NCBI GenBank assembly: GCA_019084245.1
Contig: JAHRFE010000029.1
Coordinates: 124,001 to 188,000 of the forward strand
Length of the DNA stretch: 64,000 bases
Source: Hoeflea sp.
Lineage (GTDB): Bacteria > Pseudomonadota > Alphaproteobacteria > Rhizobiales > Rhizobiaceae
Reading direction: 5' to 3'
In this document: in pieces, positions 45,841 through 54,518 of the stretch
Numbering within the stretch: position 1 is the stretch's first letter
Layout of the letters: the number at the start of each line of letters is the position of its first letter
Program-made: the position numbers and the translations under genes
The notes under the pieces: model-generated
Databases searched by the model: none
What the model was told of the DNA's origin: nothing
What the model saw: the letters and a program-made list of their open reading frames with translations, nothing else

Positions 45841-46227
45841 ATGATAATGGTCATGCGGATGTTGCTGCTGGTTGCGGGTTTTGCCTTTGGCGCCATGCCG
45901 ATTCATGGCATCGCTCAGGCAGCGGTGTCTGCGGCGGCTTCCGGCATGGAGATGGCGGCAGATGCCGCCTCGCCTCATCATCATGGCGCCATGACCGGCC
46001 ATGCCGACATCCCCTGCCCTCACGCAACCATTCCGACGGACACGGATCGCACCGGGCACGCGGCCGTGGCTGGCGGCCATTGCAGCGCCTGCCTGACGCT
46101 TGCGCCGATGATCCTGTTTGCACATATGGGCCGTTCGCCAAGGTCGGATGAATTGCCCGGCCTTGCACCCCAACTCGAGTCTCTCCCGGCAGCGCCGCTG
46201 GAGCGCCCGCCCCGCATCCGCGGATGA
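45841..46227 (+). CDS. small His/Met/Cys-containing exported protein, possible metal-related
   Basis: 128 residues: hydrophobic N-terminus (MLLLVAGFAFGAMPIHGIAQA) as signal or anchor, then a His/Met-rich stretch (SPHHHGAMTGHADIPCPHA) and GGHCSACLTLAPM before a proline-rich end. The H-C-x2-C arrangement and the neighbour (a DUF305 protein 63 bases downstream) resemble DUF2946-like copper-associated proteins, but the family is not certain. No clear ribosome site; ATG 45841, 45847 or 45853 may be used. Confidence 0.6.
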   Translation: MIMVMRMLLLVAGFAFGAMPIHGIAQAAVSAAASGMEMAADAASPHHHGAMTGHADIPCPHATIPTDTDRTGHAAVAGGHCSACLTLAPMILFAHMGRSPRSDELPGLAPQLESLPAAPLERPPRIRG

Positions 46228-46290
46228 AGACATGACGGCCGATGTGCCGTCCAATCCATTTCCTTCATCCCAACAGAAACGGGAATTCTT

Positions 46291-46659
46291 ATGTTGAAGA
46301 TCACTTTCATGGCGGCGTCGCTGGCGCTTGCTCTTTCCACCGGCCCTGCCCTTGCTCAGGACACCAACGCGCATCAGGGCCATATGATGACAAGCGGCGA
46401 GAACAGCCCCTCCTCCAAGGCCTTCGCTGAGGCCAATGCAAAAATGCACATGGACATGGCGGTTCCGCTCACGGGTGACGCCGATGTCGATTTCGTGCAG
46501 GGCATGATTCCCCATCACCAGGGCGCCATCGACATGGCCGAGATCGTGCTCGAGCACGGCACCGATCCCGAAATCCGGAAGCTCGCGGAAGAGGTTATCG
46601 CCGCGCAGGAAGGCGAGATCGCGATGATGCGGGCCTGGCTCGCCGCCCGCGGGCGCTGA
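46291..46659 (+). CDS. DUF305 domain periplasmic protein, CopM-like
   Basis: 122 residues with a signal peptide (MLKITFMAASLALALSTGPALAQ) and the ferritin-like DUF305 core: AKMHMDMAVPLTGDADVDFVQGMIPHHQGAIDMAEIVLEHGTDPEIRKLAEEVIAAQEGEIAMM. The Met/His pairs (MHMDM, MIPHHQGAIDMA) are typical of copper- or silver-binding members. Likely periplasmic metal protection, together with the preceding gene. Confidence 0.85.
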   Translation: MLKITFMAASLALALSTGPALAQDTNAHQGHMMTSGENSPSSKAFAEANAKMHMDMAVPLTGDADVDFVQGMIPHHQGAIDMAEIVLEHGTDPEIRKLAEEVIAAQEGEIAMMRAWLAARGR

Positions 46660-46683
46660 GCGGCATCGCCTTTTATCGAAGAC

Positions 46684-46710
46684 AGCAACGGCGCTCCTGG
46701 CGCCGTTGCT
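46684..46710. terminator. bidirectional hairpin between convergent genes
   Basis: Perfect 11-bp stem AGCAACGGCGC / GCGCCGTTGCT with a five-base loop, located between the DUF305 stop and the convergent DUF1801 stop. No T-run on either side. Confidence 0.6.
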
Positions 46711-46734
46711 CATTGGGTGTCCCCGGCTCCCGCC

Positions 46735-47088
46735 TCAGGCCTTGCCGCGCTTGCGCAGCTTGTAGGTCAGCGCCAGGCCGATACAATGGGACAGCGCTTC
46801 CCTGTCCACCGGCTTTCCTGCTTCCATAACGATCGCCCGGTTGCCCTCAAACGTGAGCGTGTCGGGATAGAGGGCGCGGAACTCCTCGACCAGATTTGTG
46901 TGGCAGATGACCATCAGCGCGATATCGCCATTGTCGCGCGGCTGGATCCGGACCGAACTGCCGATGTTGGCCCTGACCGGGGCAAAACTCTGCTCGCCCC
47001 ATTTGAGACTTTCCTCAAGTGGACCGACGCCCGGCGTGCACGCCGCCACCTGATGGACCAGCGCCTTCAACTCCGCCGGGGTCATCAC
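46735..47088 (-). CDS. DUF1801 domain protein
   Basis: 117 residues: PLEESLKWGEQSFA, SVRIQPRDNGDIALMVICHTNLVEEFRALYPDTLTFEGNRAIVM, LTYKLRKRGKA. This is the DUF1801/YdhG-like fold, with the EESLKWG segment characteristic. Function unknown. It overlaps the tag gene by four bases and is cotranscribed with it. Confidence 0.8.
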   Translation of the reverse strand: MMTPAELKALVHQVAACTPGVGPLEESLKWGEQSFAPVRANIGSSVRIQPRDNGDIALMVICHTNLVEEFRALYPDTLTFEGNRAIVMEAGKPVDREALSHCIGLALTYKLRKRGKA

Positions 47089-47717
47089 GGTCGTTTGAGC
47101 GCCGCGCGCGCCGCCTCGACCTCGGCGCGGCAGCAGCAGCCTTCGAGGTGATCATTGACCAGCCCCATCGCCTGCATGAAGGCATAGACCGTGGTCGGGC
47201 CGACAAAGCTCCAGCCGCGCTTCTTCAGATCCTTCGAGATCCGGGTGGAGAACGCCGTGGTCGGATTGGCGGTCAGGGTGGCGTAGTCCACAGTGGCGGG
47301 ACGCTCATCGGGCCCGGGCTCATGGCTCCAGAAATAGCGGGCGAGCGAGCCGAATTCGTCGACCATCTCGATGGCGCGCTTGGCATTGTTGATGGTCGAG
47401 ACAATCTTGCCGCGGTGCCGCACAATCCCCTTGTCCGCAAGCAGCCGCTCGATATCGCTGTCATCAAAACGGGCGACCTTGTGGAAATCAAAGCCCGCGA
47501 AGCCGGCGCGGAAATTCTCGCGCTTGCGCAGGATCGTCAGCCAGGACAAGCCCGACTGGAACCCCTCCAGGCAGATCTTCTCGAACAGCCTGATGTCATC
47601 AGTGACCGGCCGGCCCCATTCGGTGTCGTGATAGGCAAGGTAATCGGGCAAAGTGCCCGGCCAGAAACAGCGCGTGCGGCCATCCTCCGAGACGATCAGA
47701 CCGTTGTCATGCGCCAT
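47085..47717 (-). CDS. tag: DNA-3-methyladenine glycosylase I
   Basis: 210 residues. Removes 3-methyladenine from alkylated DNA. The zinc ligands are present: RCFW near the N-terminus, YHDTEWGRPV, and the C-terminal NDHLEGC; FEKICLEGFQSGLSWLTILRKRE is the family signature for base recognition. ATG 47717 follows GAGGAG; the eight extra upstream residues of the frame are not needed. Confidence 0.93.
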   Translation of the reverse strand: MAHDNGLIVSEDGRTRCFWPGTLPDYLAYHDTEWGRPVTDDIRLFEKICLEGFQSGLSWLTILRKRENFRAGFAGFDFHKVARFDDSDIERLLADKGIVRHRGKIVSTINNAKRAIEMVDEFGSLARYFWSHEPGPDERPATVDYATLTANPTTAFSTRISKDLKKRGWSFVGPTTVYAFMQAMGLVNDHLEGCCCRAEVEAARAALKRP

Positions 47718-47968
47718 TGTCGGGCTCCTCGTTCCTGGCAATTCTCATGGTTAATCGGGAATCGGCGGCATTTAAGCTGTCGTTCACCGCGTTTGGCAAG
47801 GCGGCGATAACCCTAAGAAGAGGTTTCCGGACAAACCGGCAGTTTATGAATGCCGATTCACCAATTGATTCCGACCCGCACCCCAGCATGACCCAGGATG
47901 CAGGGCCATCGGCGCGAAGCGGCGGGGGCGTTCTGCCAGAATCAGACGAAAGGTAATGGGTCCGTCCG

Positions 47969-48736
47969 ATGAAAAAACTTGCTCTTCTCATGATGTCAGG
48001 CGCGGCGTTGAGCCTCGCTTCCCTCGCAACACCCGCCCTTGCAAGCGATCGCTACGGCCAGCGCCCGCCGGTGGTTTTGAGCCCGGACCTGTCGGCCCCC
48101 TGGGTGATGCAGCTTGGCGGCCAGGCGGCACCGCGCGGCGGGATCGTCTACCGGACCAAGCCGAAGGTGGTCCGCACGCCTGCCTATCAGAGCCACAGCT
48201 TGAGGGGTGAACCGCGCCGGGTGACGAACGCAGCCCTGGCAGCACCGCGGACCAAACCCGCGCCAGTCCGCCAGATCGACCCGCAATTCCTGCCGCAGAC
48301 CGTGTCCTATGACGGCAACCACAAGCCAGGGACAATCATCATCGATACGCAGGCGCGCTTCCTCTACCACGTCACGGGCGACGGCCAGGCGCGCCGCTAC
48401 GGAGTGGGCGTCGGCAAGGAGGGGCACGCCTGGAGCGGCACCGAGAAGGTGAGCCGCAAGGCAGAATGGCCGGACTGGCGTCCGCCTGCCGAAATGATCA
48501 AGCGGGTGCGTGAGAAGGAAGGCCGGGTCCTGCCGGCGCACATGGCCGGCGGCCCGGAAAACCCGCTTGGCGCCCGCGCGCTCTATCTCGGTTCCACGCT
48601 CTACCGCATTCACGGCACCAACCAGCCCTGGACAATCGGCCAGGCCGTGTCGTCGGGCTGCATCCGCATGCGCAACGAAGATGTCACGGAACTCTACGAG
48701 CGCGTGGCTGTGGGCGCCAAGGTTATCGTGATGTAG
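47969..48736 (+). CDS. L,D-transpeptidase (YkuD domain)
   Basis: 255 residues with a signal peptide (MKKLALLMMSGAALSLASLATPALA), a linker with basic residues, and a YkuD domain from about residue 108 (GTIIIDTQARFLYHV). The catalytic motif is complete: YRIHGTNQPWTIGQ then SSGCIRMRNEDV (His and Cys). Forms 3-3 peptidoglycan cross-links or anchors proteins in the periplasm. Followed by a terminator and then a second copy. Confidence 0.92.
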   Translation: MKKLALLMMSGAALSLASLATPALASDRYGQRPPVVLSPDLSAPWVMQLGGQAAPRGGIVYRTKPKVVRTPAYQSHSLRGEPRRVTNAALAAPRTKPAPVRQIDPQFLPQTVSYDGNHKPGTIIIDTQARFLYHVTGDGQARRYGVGVGKEGHAWSGTEKVSRKAEWPDWRPPAEMIKRVREKEGRVLPAHMAGGPENPLGARALYLGSTLYRIHGTNQPWTIGQAVSSGCIRMRNEDVTELYERVAVGAKVIVM

Positions 48737-48763
48737 CCAATGGTCTGTTTCAGCAACAATCAG

Positions 48764-48799
48764 AAACCCGGCCCGTGACTTTTCGCAGGCTGGGTTTTT
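48764..48799 (+). terminator. terminator-like hairpin after the first L,D-transpeptidase
   Basis: AAACCC / GGGTTT outer arms with an inner GCC/GGC pairing and five T residues at the end, 28 bases after the stop. The loop is long, so strength is moderate. Confidence 0.65.
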
Positions 48800-48908
48800 C
48801 ATGCCGAAGATCAAGATCAGGCGTCACTTTAACCTTGATGAAGGTTGATCCCGTTAAAATTGATGGTACCATTTGGGCAGTTGGCCAAGCACCAAAGAGG
48901 GGGTAATC

Positions 48909-49616
48909 ATGACCTTGCTGCGCCGTTCGACCCGATTGGCCATCCTTGCGGCGAGCGCCCTCGGGCTCCTGATCGCGCCGGTCCTGCCGGAAGCTCAGGC
49001 CCTGCCTCGCAGCCAGTCCGCCCTGACCGAAACCTCACTGCCGGTTATCCAAGTCCAGCAATCGCAGAAACCGAAGCCCGAGTTCTGGCGCAAGAAGGTC
49101 CGGCTTCAGACCAATGAGAGGCCCGGCACAATCATCATCGATACCAACACCAAGTATCTGTACTATGTCGAAGGCAACAATCGCGCCACGCGCTATGGCG
49201 TCGGTGTCGGCCGCGATGGTTTCGGCTGGTCGGGAACCGTGAATGTCGGCCGCAAGGCCGAATGGCCGGACTGGCGGCCGCCGGCGTCGATGATCGCGCG
49301 CGAGCGCAAGAAGGGACGCATCCTTCCCGCCCACATGAAGGGCGGCCCCGACAATCCCCTCGGCGCCCGGGCGCTCTATCTCTACAAGGGCGGCCGCGAC
49401 ACGATTTTCCGCATTCATGGCACCAACCAGCCCTGGACCATCGGCCAGAACATGTCGTCGGGCTGCATCCGGATGATGAACGAGGATGTCAAACATCTCT
49501 ACACTCGCGCCGGCGTCGGCTCCAAGGTCATTGTGATCGGGCCGAATGGCAAGGGCGCGGAGAAGCTTTATAGCGATCGCGGCCAAGACCTGCTGGGTAC
49601 CCTGTTCGGCGGCTGA
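48909..49616 (+). CDS. L,D-transpeptidase (YkuD domain), second copy
   Basis: 235 residues from ATG 48909, preceded by GAGGGGG. Signal peptide up to about residue 32 (PEAQA), then a YkuD domain with PGTIIIDTNTKYLYYVEG, a shared RKAEWPDWRPPA block, FRIHGTNQPWTIGQ and SSGCIRMMNEDV. Very similar to its upstream neighbour in the domain and different in the N-terminal linker, indicating an old tandem duplication. Own promoter likely, since a terminator separates the two. Confidence 0.92.
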   Translation: MTLLRRSTRLAILAASALGLLIAPVLPEAQALPRSQSALTETSLPVIQVQQSQKPKPEFWRKKVRLQTNERPGTIIIDTNTKYLYYVEGNNRATRYGVGVGRDGFGWSGTVNVGRKAEWPDWRPPASMIARERKKGRILPAHMKGGPDNPLGARALYLYKGGRDTIFRIHGTNQPWTIGQNMSSGCIRMMNEDVKHLYTRAGVGSKVIVIGPNGKGAEKLYSDRGQDLLGTLFGG

Positions 49617-49727
49617 GGCTGCGAACCAAGACCTTACAGGAAGGCGGCGTTTCCGGATGCCGCCTCAGACTGCTGCCAAGCCTGCAATGACAGCTTCCTG
49701 TCGTTTGTGGTGGCAGTGCATCAACAG

Positions 49728-49840
49728 CCGTCATGCCAGCGAAGGCTGGCATCCAGCGCGGTCAAGCCCTTGATCGCAAAAGACTTTTTCACGGCGCGGA
49801 CGCGCCGTGGCTGGACCCCGGATCAAGTCCGGGGTGACGG
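49728..49840. repeat. clover-like intergenic palindromic repeat
   Basis: Outer arms CCGTCA (49728) and TGACGG (49835) enclose three hairpins: TGCCAGC-gaag-GCTGGCA (49734-49751), ACGGCGCG/CGCGCCGT (49791-49808) and ACCCCGGA/TCCGGGGT (49815-49835). The end modules look like the dispersed repeat common in alphaproteobacterial intergenic regions. It separates the second transpeptidase from the convergent glcF. Confidence 0.75.
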
Positions 49841-49870
49841 AGGATGGGGCCGCTCAAACCGGACGGCACA

Positions 49871-51205
49871 CTATTCGGCCGCTTCCAGCTTCCTCGTCTT
49901 GATCGCAGGCAAGCCTTCCGGCTTTTCGCCGCCATAGACCCAGTCAAGCAACTCGACTGTGTGGATGATCGGGATGTCGGTTCCGCCGGCGATCTGGGTG
50001 ATGCAGCCGATATTGCCCGTAGCGATCAGATCGGGCCGGGTGCGCTCGATGTTCTTGATCTTGCGATCGCGCAAGTTGCGGGCGATCTCGGGCTGCATGA
50101 TGTTGTAGACGCCCGCCGAGCCGCAACACAGATGCCCCTCCGGCGGGTCCTTGACGGTGAACCCCGCAGCCTTAAGCAGCGCCTTGGGCTGCACCGTGAT
50201 CTTCTGGCCGTGCTGCATGGAACAGGCCGAATGATAGGCCACGACCAGATCTGCGGCATTGACCGGCGCCGGCAACTCGATGGTGGCGAGATATTCGGTG
50301 ATATCCTTGGCAAGGGCCGAGACGCGCGCCGCCTTCCCGGCATAGGCGGGATCCTCGCGCAGCATGTAGCCATAGTCCTTGATCGTGGTGCCGCAGCCCG
50401 ATGCGGTGATGATGATCGCGTCGAGGCCGCCATGATCGATGGCCCGCGTCCAGGCATCGATATTTCGGCGCGCGGCTTCCAGCGCGTCGTGCTCGCGTCC
50501 CATATGATGGACCAGCGAGCCGCAGCAGCCCTCGCCTTCCGGCACCACCACCTCGACGCCGATGCGGTTCAGAAGCCTGACCGTGGCCTCGTTGATGCCG
50601 GGCTTGAGCACCGGCTGGGCGCAGCCAGTGAGAATGGCGACCCGGCCTCGCCTCTTACCGGACGCCGCGTGCGTCCCCGGCTTGGCGAAGTCTGAAGCCT
50701 TGGGCACGGACGCAGGCGCGAGCTCCAGCATCGCCGCCATCGGCTTCAGCCCCGGCAGGGCGCGGAACACCGGCGCGAAAGGCCGTCCGAGACGGGCGGC
50801 ATGGAGCGAGGCGCGGAAGCGGGCCGGATAGGGCAGCACCAGCGCCAGGAGCGCCCGCGTCATCCGGTTCATCAGCGGCCGCTTGTAGGTCCTTTCGATG
50901 TGGACGCGGGCATGATCGACCAGATGCATGTAATTGACGCCCGAGGGGCAGGTGGTCATGCAGGCAAGGCACGACAGGCAGCGGTCGATGTGGGTGACCA
51001 CCTGCTTGTCGGCGGGCCGGTCGTTTTCCAGCATGTCCTTGATCAGGTAGATGCGGCCGCGCGGACTGTCGAGCTCGTTGCCCAGCGTCACATAGGTCGG
51101 GCATGTCGCGGTGCAGAAACCGCAATGCACGCATTTCCTCAGGATCTTTTCGGATTCGGCGACCCCGGAATCGGCGAGCTGCTCGTCGGTGAAATTGGTT
51201 TGCAT
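49871..51205 (-). CDS. glcF: glycolate oxidase iron-sulfur subunit
   Basis: 444 residues. Two 4Fe-4S ferredoxin clusters near the N-terminus (CVHCGFCTATCPTY and CLSCLACMTTCPSGV) and two CCG domains further on (GCCGSLVHHMG; HLCCGSAGVYNIMQPE). Passes electrons from GlcD/GlcE oxidation of glycolate to the respiratory chain. Last gene of glcD-glcE-(DUF4870)-glcF. Confidence 0.93.
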   Translation of the reverse strand: MQTNFTDEQLADSGVAESEKILRKCVHCGFCTATCPTYVTLGNELDSPRGRIYLIKDMLENDRPADKQVVTHIDRCLSCLACMTTCPSGVNYMHLVDHARVHIERTYKRPLMNRMTRALLALVLPYPARFRASLHAARLGRPFAPVFRALPGLKPMAAMLELAPASVPKASDFAKPGTHAASGKRRGRVAILTGCAQPVLKPGINEATVRLLNRIGVEVVVPEGEGCCGSLVHHMGREHDALEAARRNIDAWTRAIDHGGLDAIIITASGCGTTIKDYGYMLREDPAYAGKAARVSALAKDITEYLATIELPAPVNAADLVVAYHSACSMQHGQKITVQPKALLKAAGFTVKDPPEGHLCCGSAGVYNIMQPEIARNLRDRKIKNIERTRPDLIATGNIGCITQIAGGTDIPIIHTVELLDWVYGGEKPEGLPAIKTRKLEAAE

Positions 51206-51236
51206 GTCGCGGTTACCTCGGGTCTTTCACTCTCAT

Positions 51237-51283
51237 GACTGGGTCCTGACCGGACCCCGCCATCGGGATGGCGGGCTCCAGTC
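51237..51283. repeat. imperfect palindromic hairpin between DUF4870 and glcF
   Basis: Inner perfect 9-bp stem CCCGCCATC / GATGGCGGG with a GG turn, outer arms GACTGG / CCAGTC. Lies within the glc operon gap, so it may process or attenuate the message, or be another copy of a dispersed repeat family. Confidence 0.55.
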
Positions 51284-51297
51284 AGGATGCAGGCCGC

Positions 51298-51675
51298 TCA
51301 GAGCAGCCAGCTCTGCGGATTGTCGATGGGTTCGTCGCGGGTGAGCTTCTGCAGCCCGATGACAGTGCGGATGATGATCCAGATGGCGACCAGGAAGATC
51401 GTCAGGAAGCCGATGAGCACGACAAACAGCACCGCACTCACCAGCGCGCCGGCCACGCCAATCCAGAAGGTCCGGATCACCCATGTGTAGTGGCTCTCAA
51501 GCCAGGGTTCGGACTTGCCCTGGTTGAGATGGGCAAGGACAATGCCGACGATGCCGGTGATCCCGATGAAGAAACTCGCCAAATAGAGGATGTAGATGAC
51601 CACCAGATTGGTTTTGCCGGGCTCAAGCCAGCGATCGGTCTGGCGCGGTTGAGGGGCCTGGTCTTGATTGCTCAT
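51298..51675 (-). CDS. DUF4870-like membrane protein
   Basis: 125 residues from ATG 51675, preceded by AAAGGAG. Three to four hydrophobic segments: LVVIYILYLASFFIGITGIVGIVLAHL, FWIGVAGALVSAVLFVVLIGFLTIFLVAIWIIIRTVIGL, with the motif ESHYTWVIRTFWIG between them. Matches the DUF4870/YtxH-type small membrane family. It sits between glcE and glcF on the same strand, probably cotranscribed, with no known role in glycolate oxidation. Confidence 0.75.
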   Translation of the reverse strand: MSNQDQAPQPRQTDRWLEPGKTNLVVIYILYLASFFIGITGIVGIVLAHLNQGKSEPWLESHYTWVIRTFWIGVAGALVSAVLFVVLIGFLTIFLVAIWIIIRTVIGLQKLTRDEPIDNPQSWLL

Positions 51676-51722
51676 GGCATGCTCCTTTGTTCCGAAAGAG
51701 AATCTGCGACGCCCGCAGGCTA

Positions 51723-52937
51723 TCACATGGACGCCGTCATGCGCCCGGGGTTGAGTATGCCGCCCGGGTCGAATTGATCCTTGATGCGCCGCGACAAAGC
51801 GTCAAGCGCCCTGGGCTGCGGCTCGAACACGGGCACCGCGGCCCGCGTGGCGGCATCCGCGCGCACCAGCGTGGCATGGCCGCCGCCGAGCGCCTTGATG
51901 TACTGGCGGACGAGATCGGCTTCGGGTTCGGCTTCCATCTGAAGCCAGACCAGCCCGCCCTGCCAGTCGTAGAAGGCATCGACCCCGGTCTTGAGCCGCA
52001 GGGCCGCGACCAGCTGGTGGCCCGCGCTGGGCGCCACGGAGACCCGCCAGACCGGTTTCGTCCGTTGCACGGCAAAGGGCTTCACATCCCTGATGTCGCG
52101 CCACAAGTCACGGGTGGCTTCGGCATCCAGCACCGAAACCTCGCCGCGACGGCGCATTTCGACGACAAGCCGCTCGGTGCGGACGTCAACGGAGGGCGTG
52201 AGTCCCTCGAGCCGGAGAACCGTGGTCGCCTCCCCCTTGAGGATGTCTCCAAACCTGTAGGCGACGCTCAATGGCAGGTGTGCCGCGCCCGAGACCTCGA
52301 CAGACATCGCCATGGCCGCGGCCATGGCTTCGGCCGCTTCGGCGTCATTGAGACCGGAAACCGCGATGGTCACCGCGGTTTCGGGCTTCGGCAACACCTT
52401 GAAAATCACTTCGCAGAGCACGCCGAGCGTGCCCCAGGGGCCGGCCAGTAGCTTGACCAGATCGAGCCCGGTGACATTCTTCATCACCCGGCCGCCGCTT
52501 TTGACGATCTCGCCCGATCCGTTGACGAAGCGCACGCCCAGGAGATTGTCGCGCGCCGCACCCGCCTGGATGCGCCTTGGGCCGGAGATATTGCCCGCGA
52601 ACACGCCCCCAATGGTCGGTTCGCCGTCCACACCCAGAAGCGGCCGGTGATCCATCGGCTCGAAGGTCAGCATCTGGTTGTTGGCAGCCAGCGCCGCCTC
52701 GATTTCGTGGAGCGGCGTGCCCGCGCGCGCGGCCATCACCAGTTCCGACGGATCGTAATTGGTGATACCCGTGAGTTTTGCCAGTGACAGGACGGAGGCC
52801 GACTGAGACGGCCGGCCCAAGCCGATTTTGGTGCCGCCGCCCCTGACCTCGATCGGAAGACCGGCTGCATGGGCCTGGCTCACGATGCGCGCGACGTCGT
52901 CCTCGCTCTCGGGGTACTGGATCTCGGACAGGCTCAT
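51723..52937 (-). CDS. glcE: glycolate oxidase FAD-binding subunit
   Basis: 404 residues. PCMH-type FAD domain: PIEVRGGGTKIGLGRP, MLTFEPMDHRP, TIGGVFAGNISGPRRIQAGAARDNLLGV and GRVMKNVTGLDLVKLLAGPWGTLGVL. C-terminal end NPGRM matches the family. ATG 52937 overlaps the glcD stop by four bases. Partner of GlcD in the glycolate oxidase complex. Confidence 0.93.
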   Translation of the reverse strand: MSLSEIQYPESEDDVARIVSQAHAAGLPIEVRGGGTKIGLGRPSQSASVLSLAKLTGITNYDPSELVMAARAGTPLHEIEAALAANNQMLTFEPMDHRPLLGVDGEPTIGGVFAGNISGPRRIQAGAARDNLLGVRFVNGSGEIVKSGGRVMKNVTGLDLVKLLAGPWGTLGVLCEVIFKVLPKPETAVTIAVSGLNDAEAAEAMAAAMAMSVEVSGAAHLPLSVAYRFGDILKGEATTVLRLEGLTPSVDVRTERLVVEMRRRGEVSVLDAEATRDLWRDIRDVKPFAVQRTKPVWRVSVAPSAGHQLVAALRLKTGVDAFYDWQGGLVWLQMEAEPEADLVRQYIKALGGGHATLVRADAATRAAVPVFEPQPRALDALSRRIKDQFDPGGILNPGRMTASM

Positions 52938-54445
52938 GCCGCTGCCTTCCCTGTGCCGCCAGCGCCGCCCTGGGCTGCCAGCGCGAGAGTGCTCTGGTTG
53001 CCTTCCTGGCTGCCGTTGCGGCCTTCGAGGGGAAACACCTTGGAGGGGTTGAGGATCCACTTCGGATCGAAGGCGGCGCGCACCCGCATCTGCTGGGCGA
53101 GATCCGCGTCGGAATACTGGTGTCGCATCAGATCGCGCTTCTCGATGCCCACGCCATGCTCGCCGGTCAGGCAGCCGCCGGCATCGACGCACAGCTTGAG
53201 GATGTCGTTGCCGGCCATCTCCGCCTTCAGGCTTTCCTCGGGATCATTGGCGTCGAACAGGATCAGCGGATGCATGTTGCCGTCGCCGGCATGAAACACA
53301 TTGGCGACGCGCAGGCCGTAACGGTCGGTGATCTCGCTGGTCTTGGCCAACACATAGGACAATTGCCCGAGCGGCACGGTGCCGTCCATGCAGATATAGT
53401 CGGCAATCCGCCCGGTGGCGCCGAAGGCGGACTTGCGGCCCTTCCAGATCAGCGCGGCCTCGGTGGCCGACTGGCTTTCCCTTATGGTCTTGACACCGTG
53501 CCTGCGGGCGATCTCGATGATGCGTGCGAGCATCGCGTCCATCTCTGCGTCCGAGCCCTCGACCTCGACGATCAGCAGGGCCTCGACATCCATCGGGTAG
53601 CCGGCGTGCGCAAAGGCCTCGCAGATCTCGATGGCAGGCTTGTCCATGAATTCGATGGCCACCGGGATGATGCCCGCACCGATGATGTCGGTGACGCAGG
53701 CCCCGGCGGCGACCGAGGTTTCAAAGCCGAACAGGACAGGCCGTGCGCCTTCGGGCTTGGCCAGCAGCCTGACGGTGGCCTCGGTGACGATGCCCAGCTG
53801 GCCTTCCGAGCCGCAGATCAGGCCGAGCAGATCGTAGCCCGACGAATCCAGCGCCTTGCCGCCGATATCAACGATCGAGCCATCGAACATGACCATCTTG
53901 ACGCCCATGAGATTGTTCGTGGTGACGCCGTATTTGAGGCAATGGGCGCCGCCGGAGTTCATGCCGATATTGCCGCCGATGGTGCAGGCCAGCTGCGAGC
54001 TCGGGTCCGGCGCGTAGAAGAAACCATCGGCATCCACCGCCTGGCTGATGGAGATGTTGGTGACGCCTGCCTGCACCCTGGCTGCGCGGTTGGCGTAGTC
54101 CACCTCCAGGATCTGGTTCATCTTGGACACGCCGATGACGATGGCGTCTTCCTGCGGAATGGCGCCGCCTGAAAGGGAAGTGCCGGCGCCGCGCGGCACC
54201 ACGGAAATGGCGTTGTCATTGCAATATTTCAGTACCGCGGCGACCTGGGCCGTCGTCTCTGGCAGGACCACCGCCAGCGGCATCCGCCGGTAGGACACGA
54301 AGGCGTCGGTGTCGAACGGCATCAATTCGCGCTCTTCGGTGATCAGGCAGCTTTCGGGCAGCAATTGCGCCAGATCGGCGATGATCGCGGGACGGCGGCC
54401 GATGACCGCGCTATCCGGCTCCAGAAAAGAAATCAGTTCCGGCAT
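52934..54445 (-). CDS. glcD: glycolate oxidase catalytic subunit
   Basis: 503 residues, FAD-linked oxidase of the GlcD/D-lactate dehydrogenase family: VVPRGAGTSLSGGAIP binds FAD, CTIGGNIGMNSGGAHCLKYG, the metal- and substrate-binding region HAGDGNMHPLILFD, and GEHGVGIEKRDLM near the end. GAGGAGG precedes the ATG. First gene of the minus-strand operon, divergent from a LysR gene. Closely related D-2-hydroxyacid oxidation is possible, but glcE and glcF support glycolate. Confidence 0.93.
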   Translation of the reverse strand: MPELISFLEPDSAVIGRRPAIIADLAQLLPESCLITEERELMPFDTDAFVSYRRMPLAVVLPETTAQVAAVLKYCNDNAISVVPRGAGTSLSGGAIPQEDAIVIGVSKMNQILEVDYANRAARVQAGVTNISISQAVDADGFFYAPDPSSQLACTIGGNIGMNSGGAHCLKYGVTTNNLMGVKMVMFDGSIVDIGGKALDSSGYDLLGLICGSEGQLGIVTEATVRLLAKPEGARPVLFGFETSVAAGACVTDIIGAGIIPVAIEFMDKPAIEICEAFAHAGYPMDVEALLIVEVEGSDAEMDAMLARIIEIARRHGVKTIRESQSATEAALIWKGRKSAFGATGRIADYICMDGTVPLGQLSYVLAKTSEITDRYGLRVANVFHAGDGNMHPLILFDANDPEESLKAEMAGNDILKLCVDAGGCLTGEHGVGIEKRDLMRHQYSDADLAQQMRVRAAFDPKWILNPSKVFPLEGRNGSQEGNQSTLALAAQGGAGGTGKAAA

Positions 54446-54499
54446 GGTTTCCTCCTCGCGCTTCGCATTTGCAGCATGGACTTGACGCGCAAATCAAAC

Positions 54500-54518
54500 T
54501 GGTATTTTTTATTTACCA
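54500..54518. promoter_or_regulatory. inverted repeat in the glcD-LysR divergent promoter
   Basis: TGGTA-N9-TACCA with an A/T-rich centre, between the divergent starts (54445 and 54673). Could be an operator for the adjacent LysR or the nearby GntR protein; the arms are only 5 bp, so support is modest. Confidence 0.35.

Noticed and set aside
45775-46713. 312-codon minus-strand frame opposite the metal-related pair
   Set aside because: Antisense to DUF305 and the His-rich gene; Arg/His/Gly-rich with no domain.
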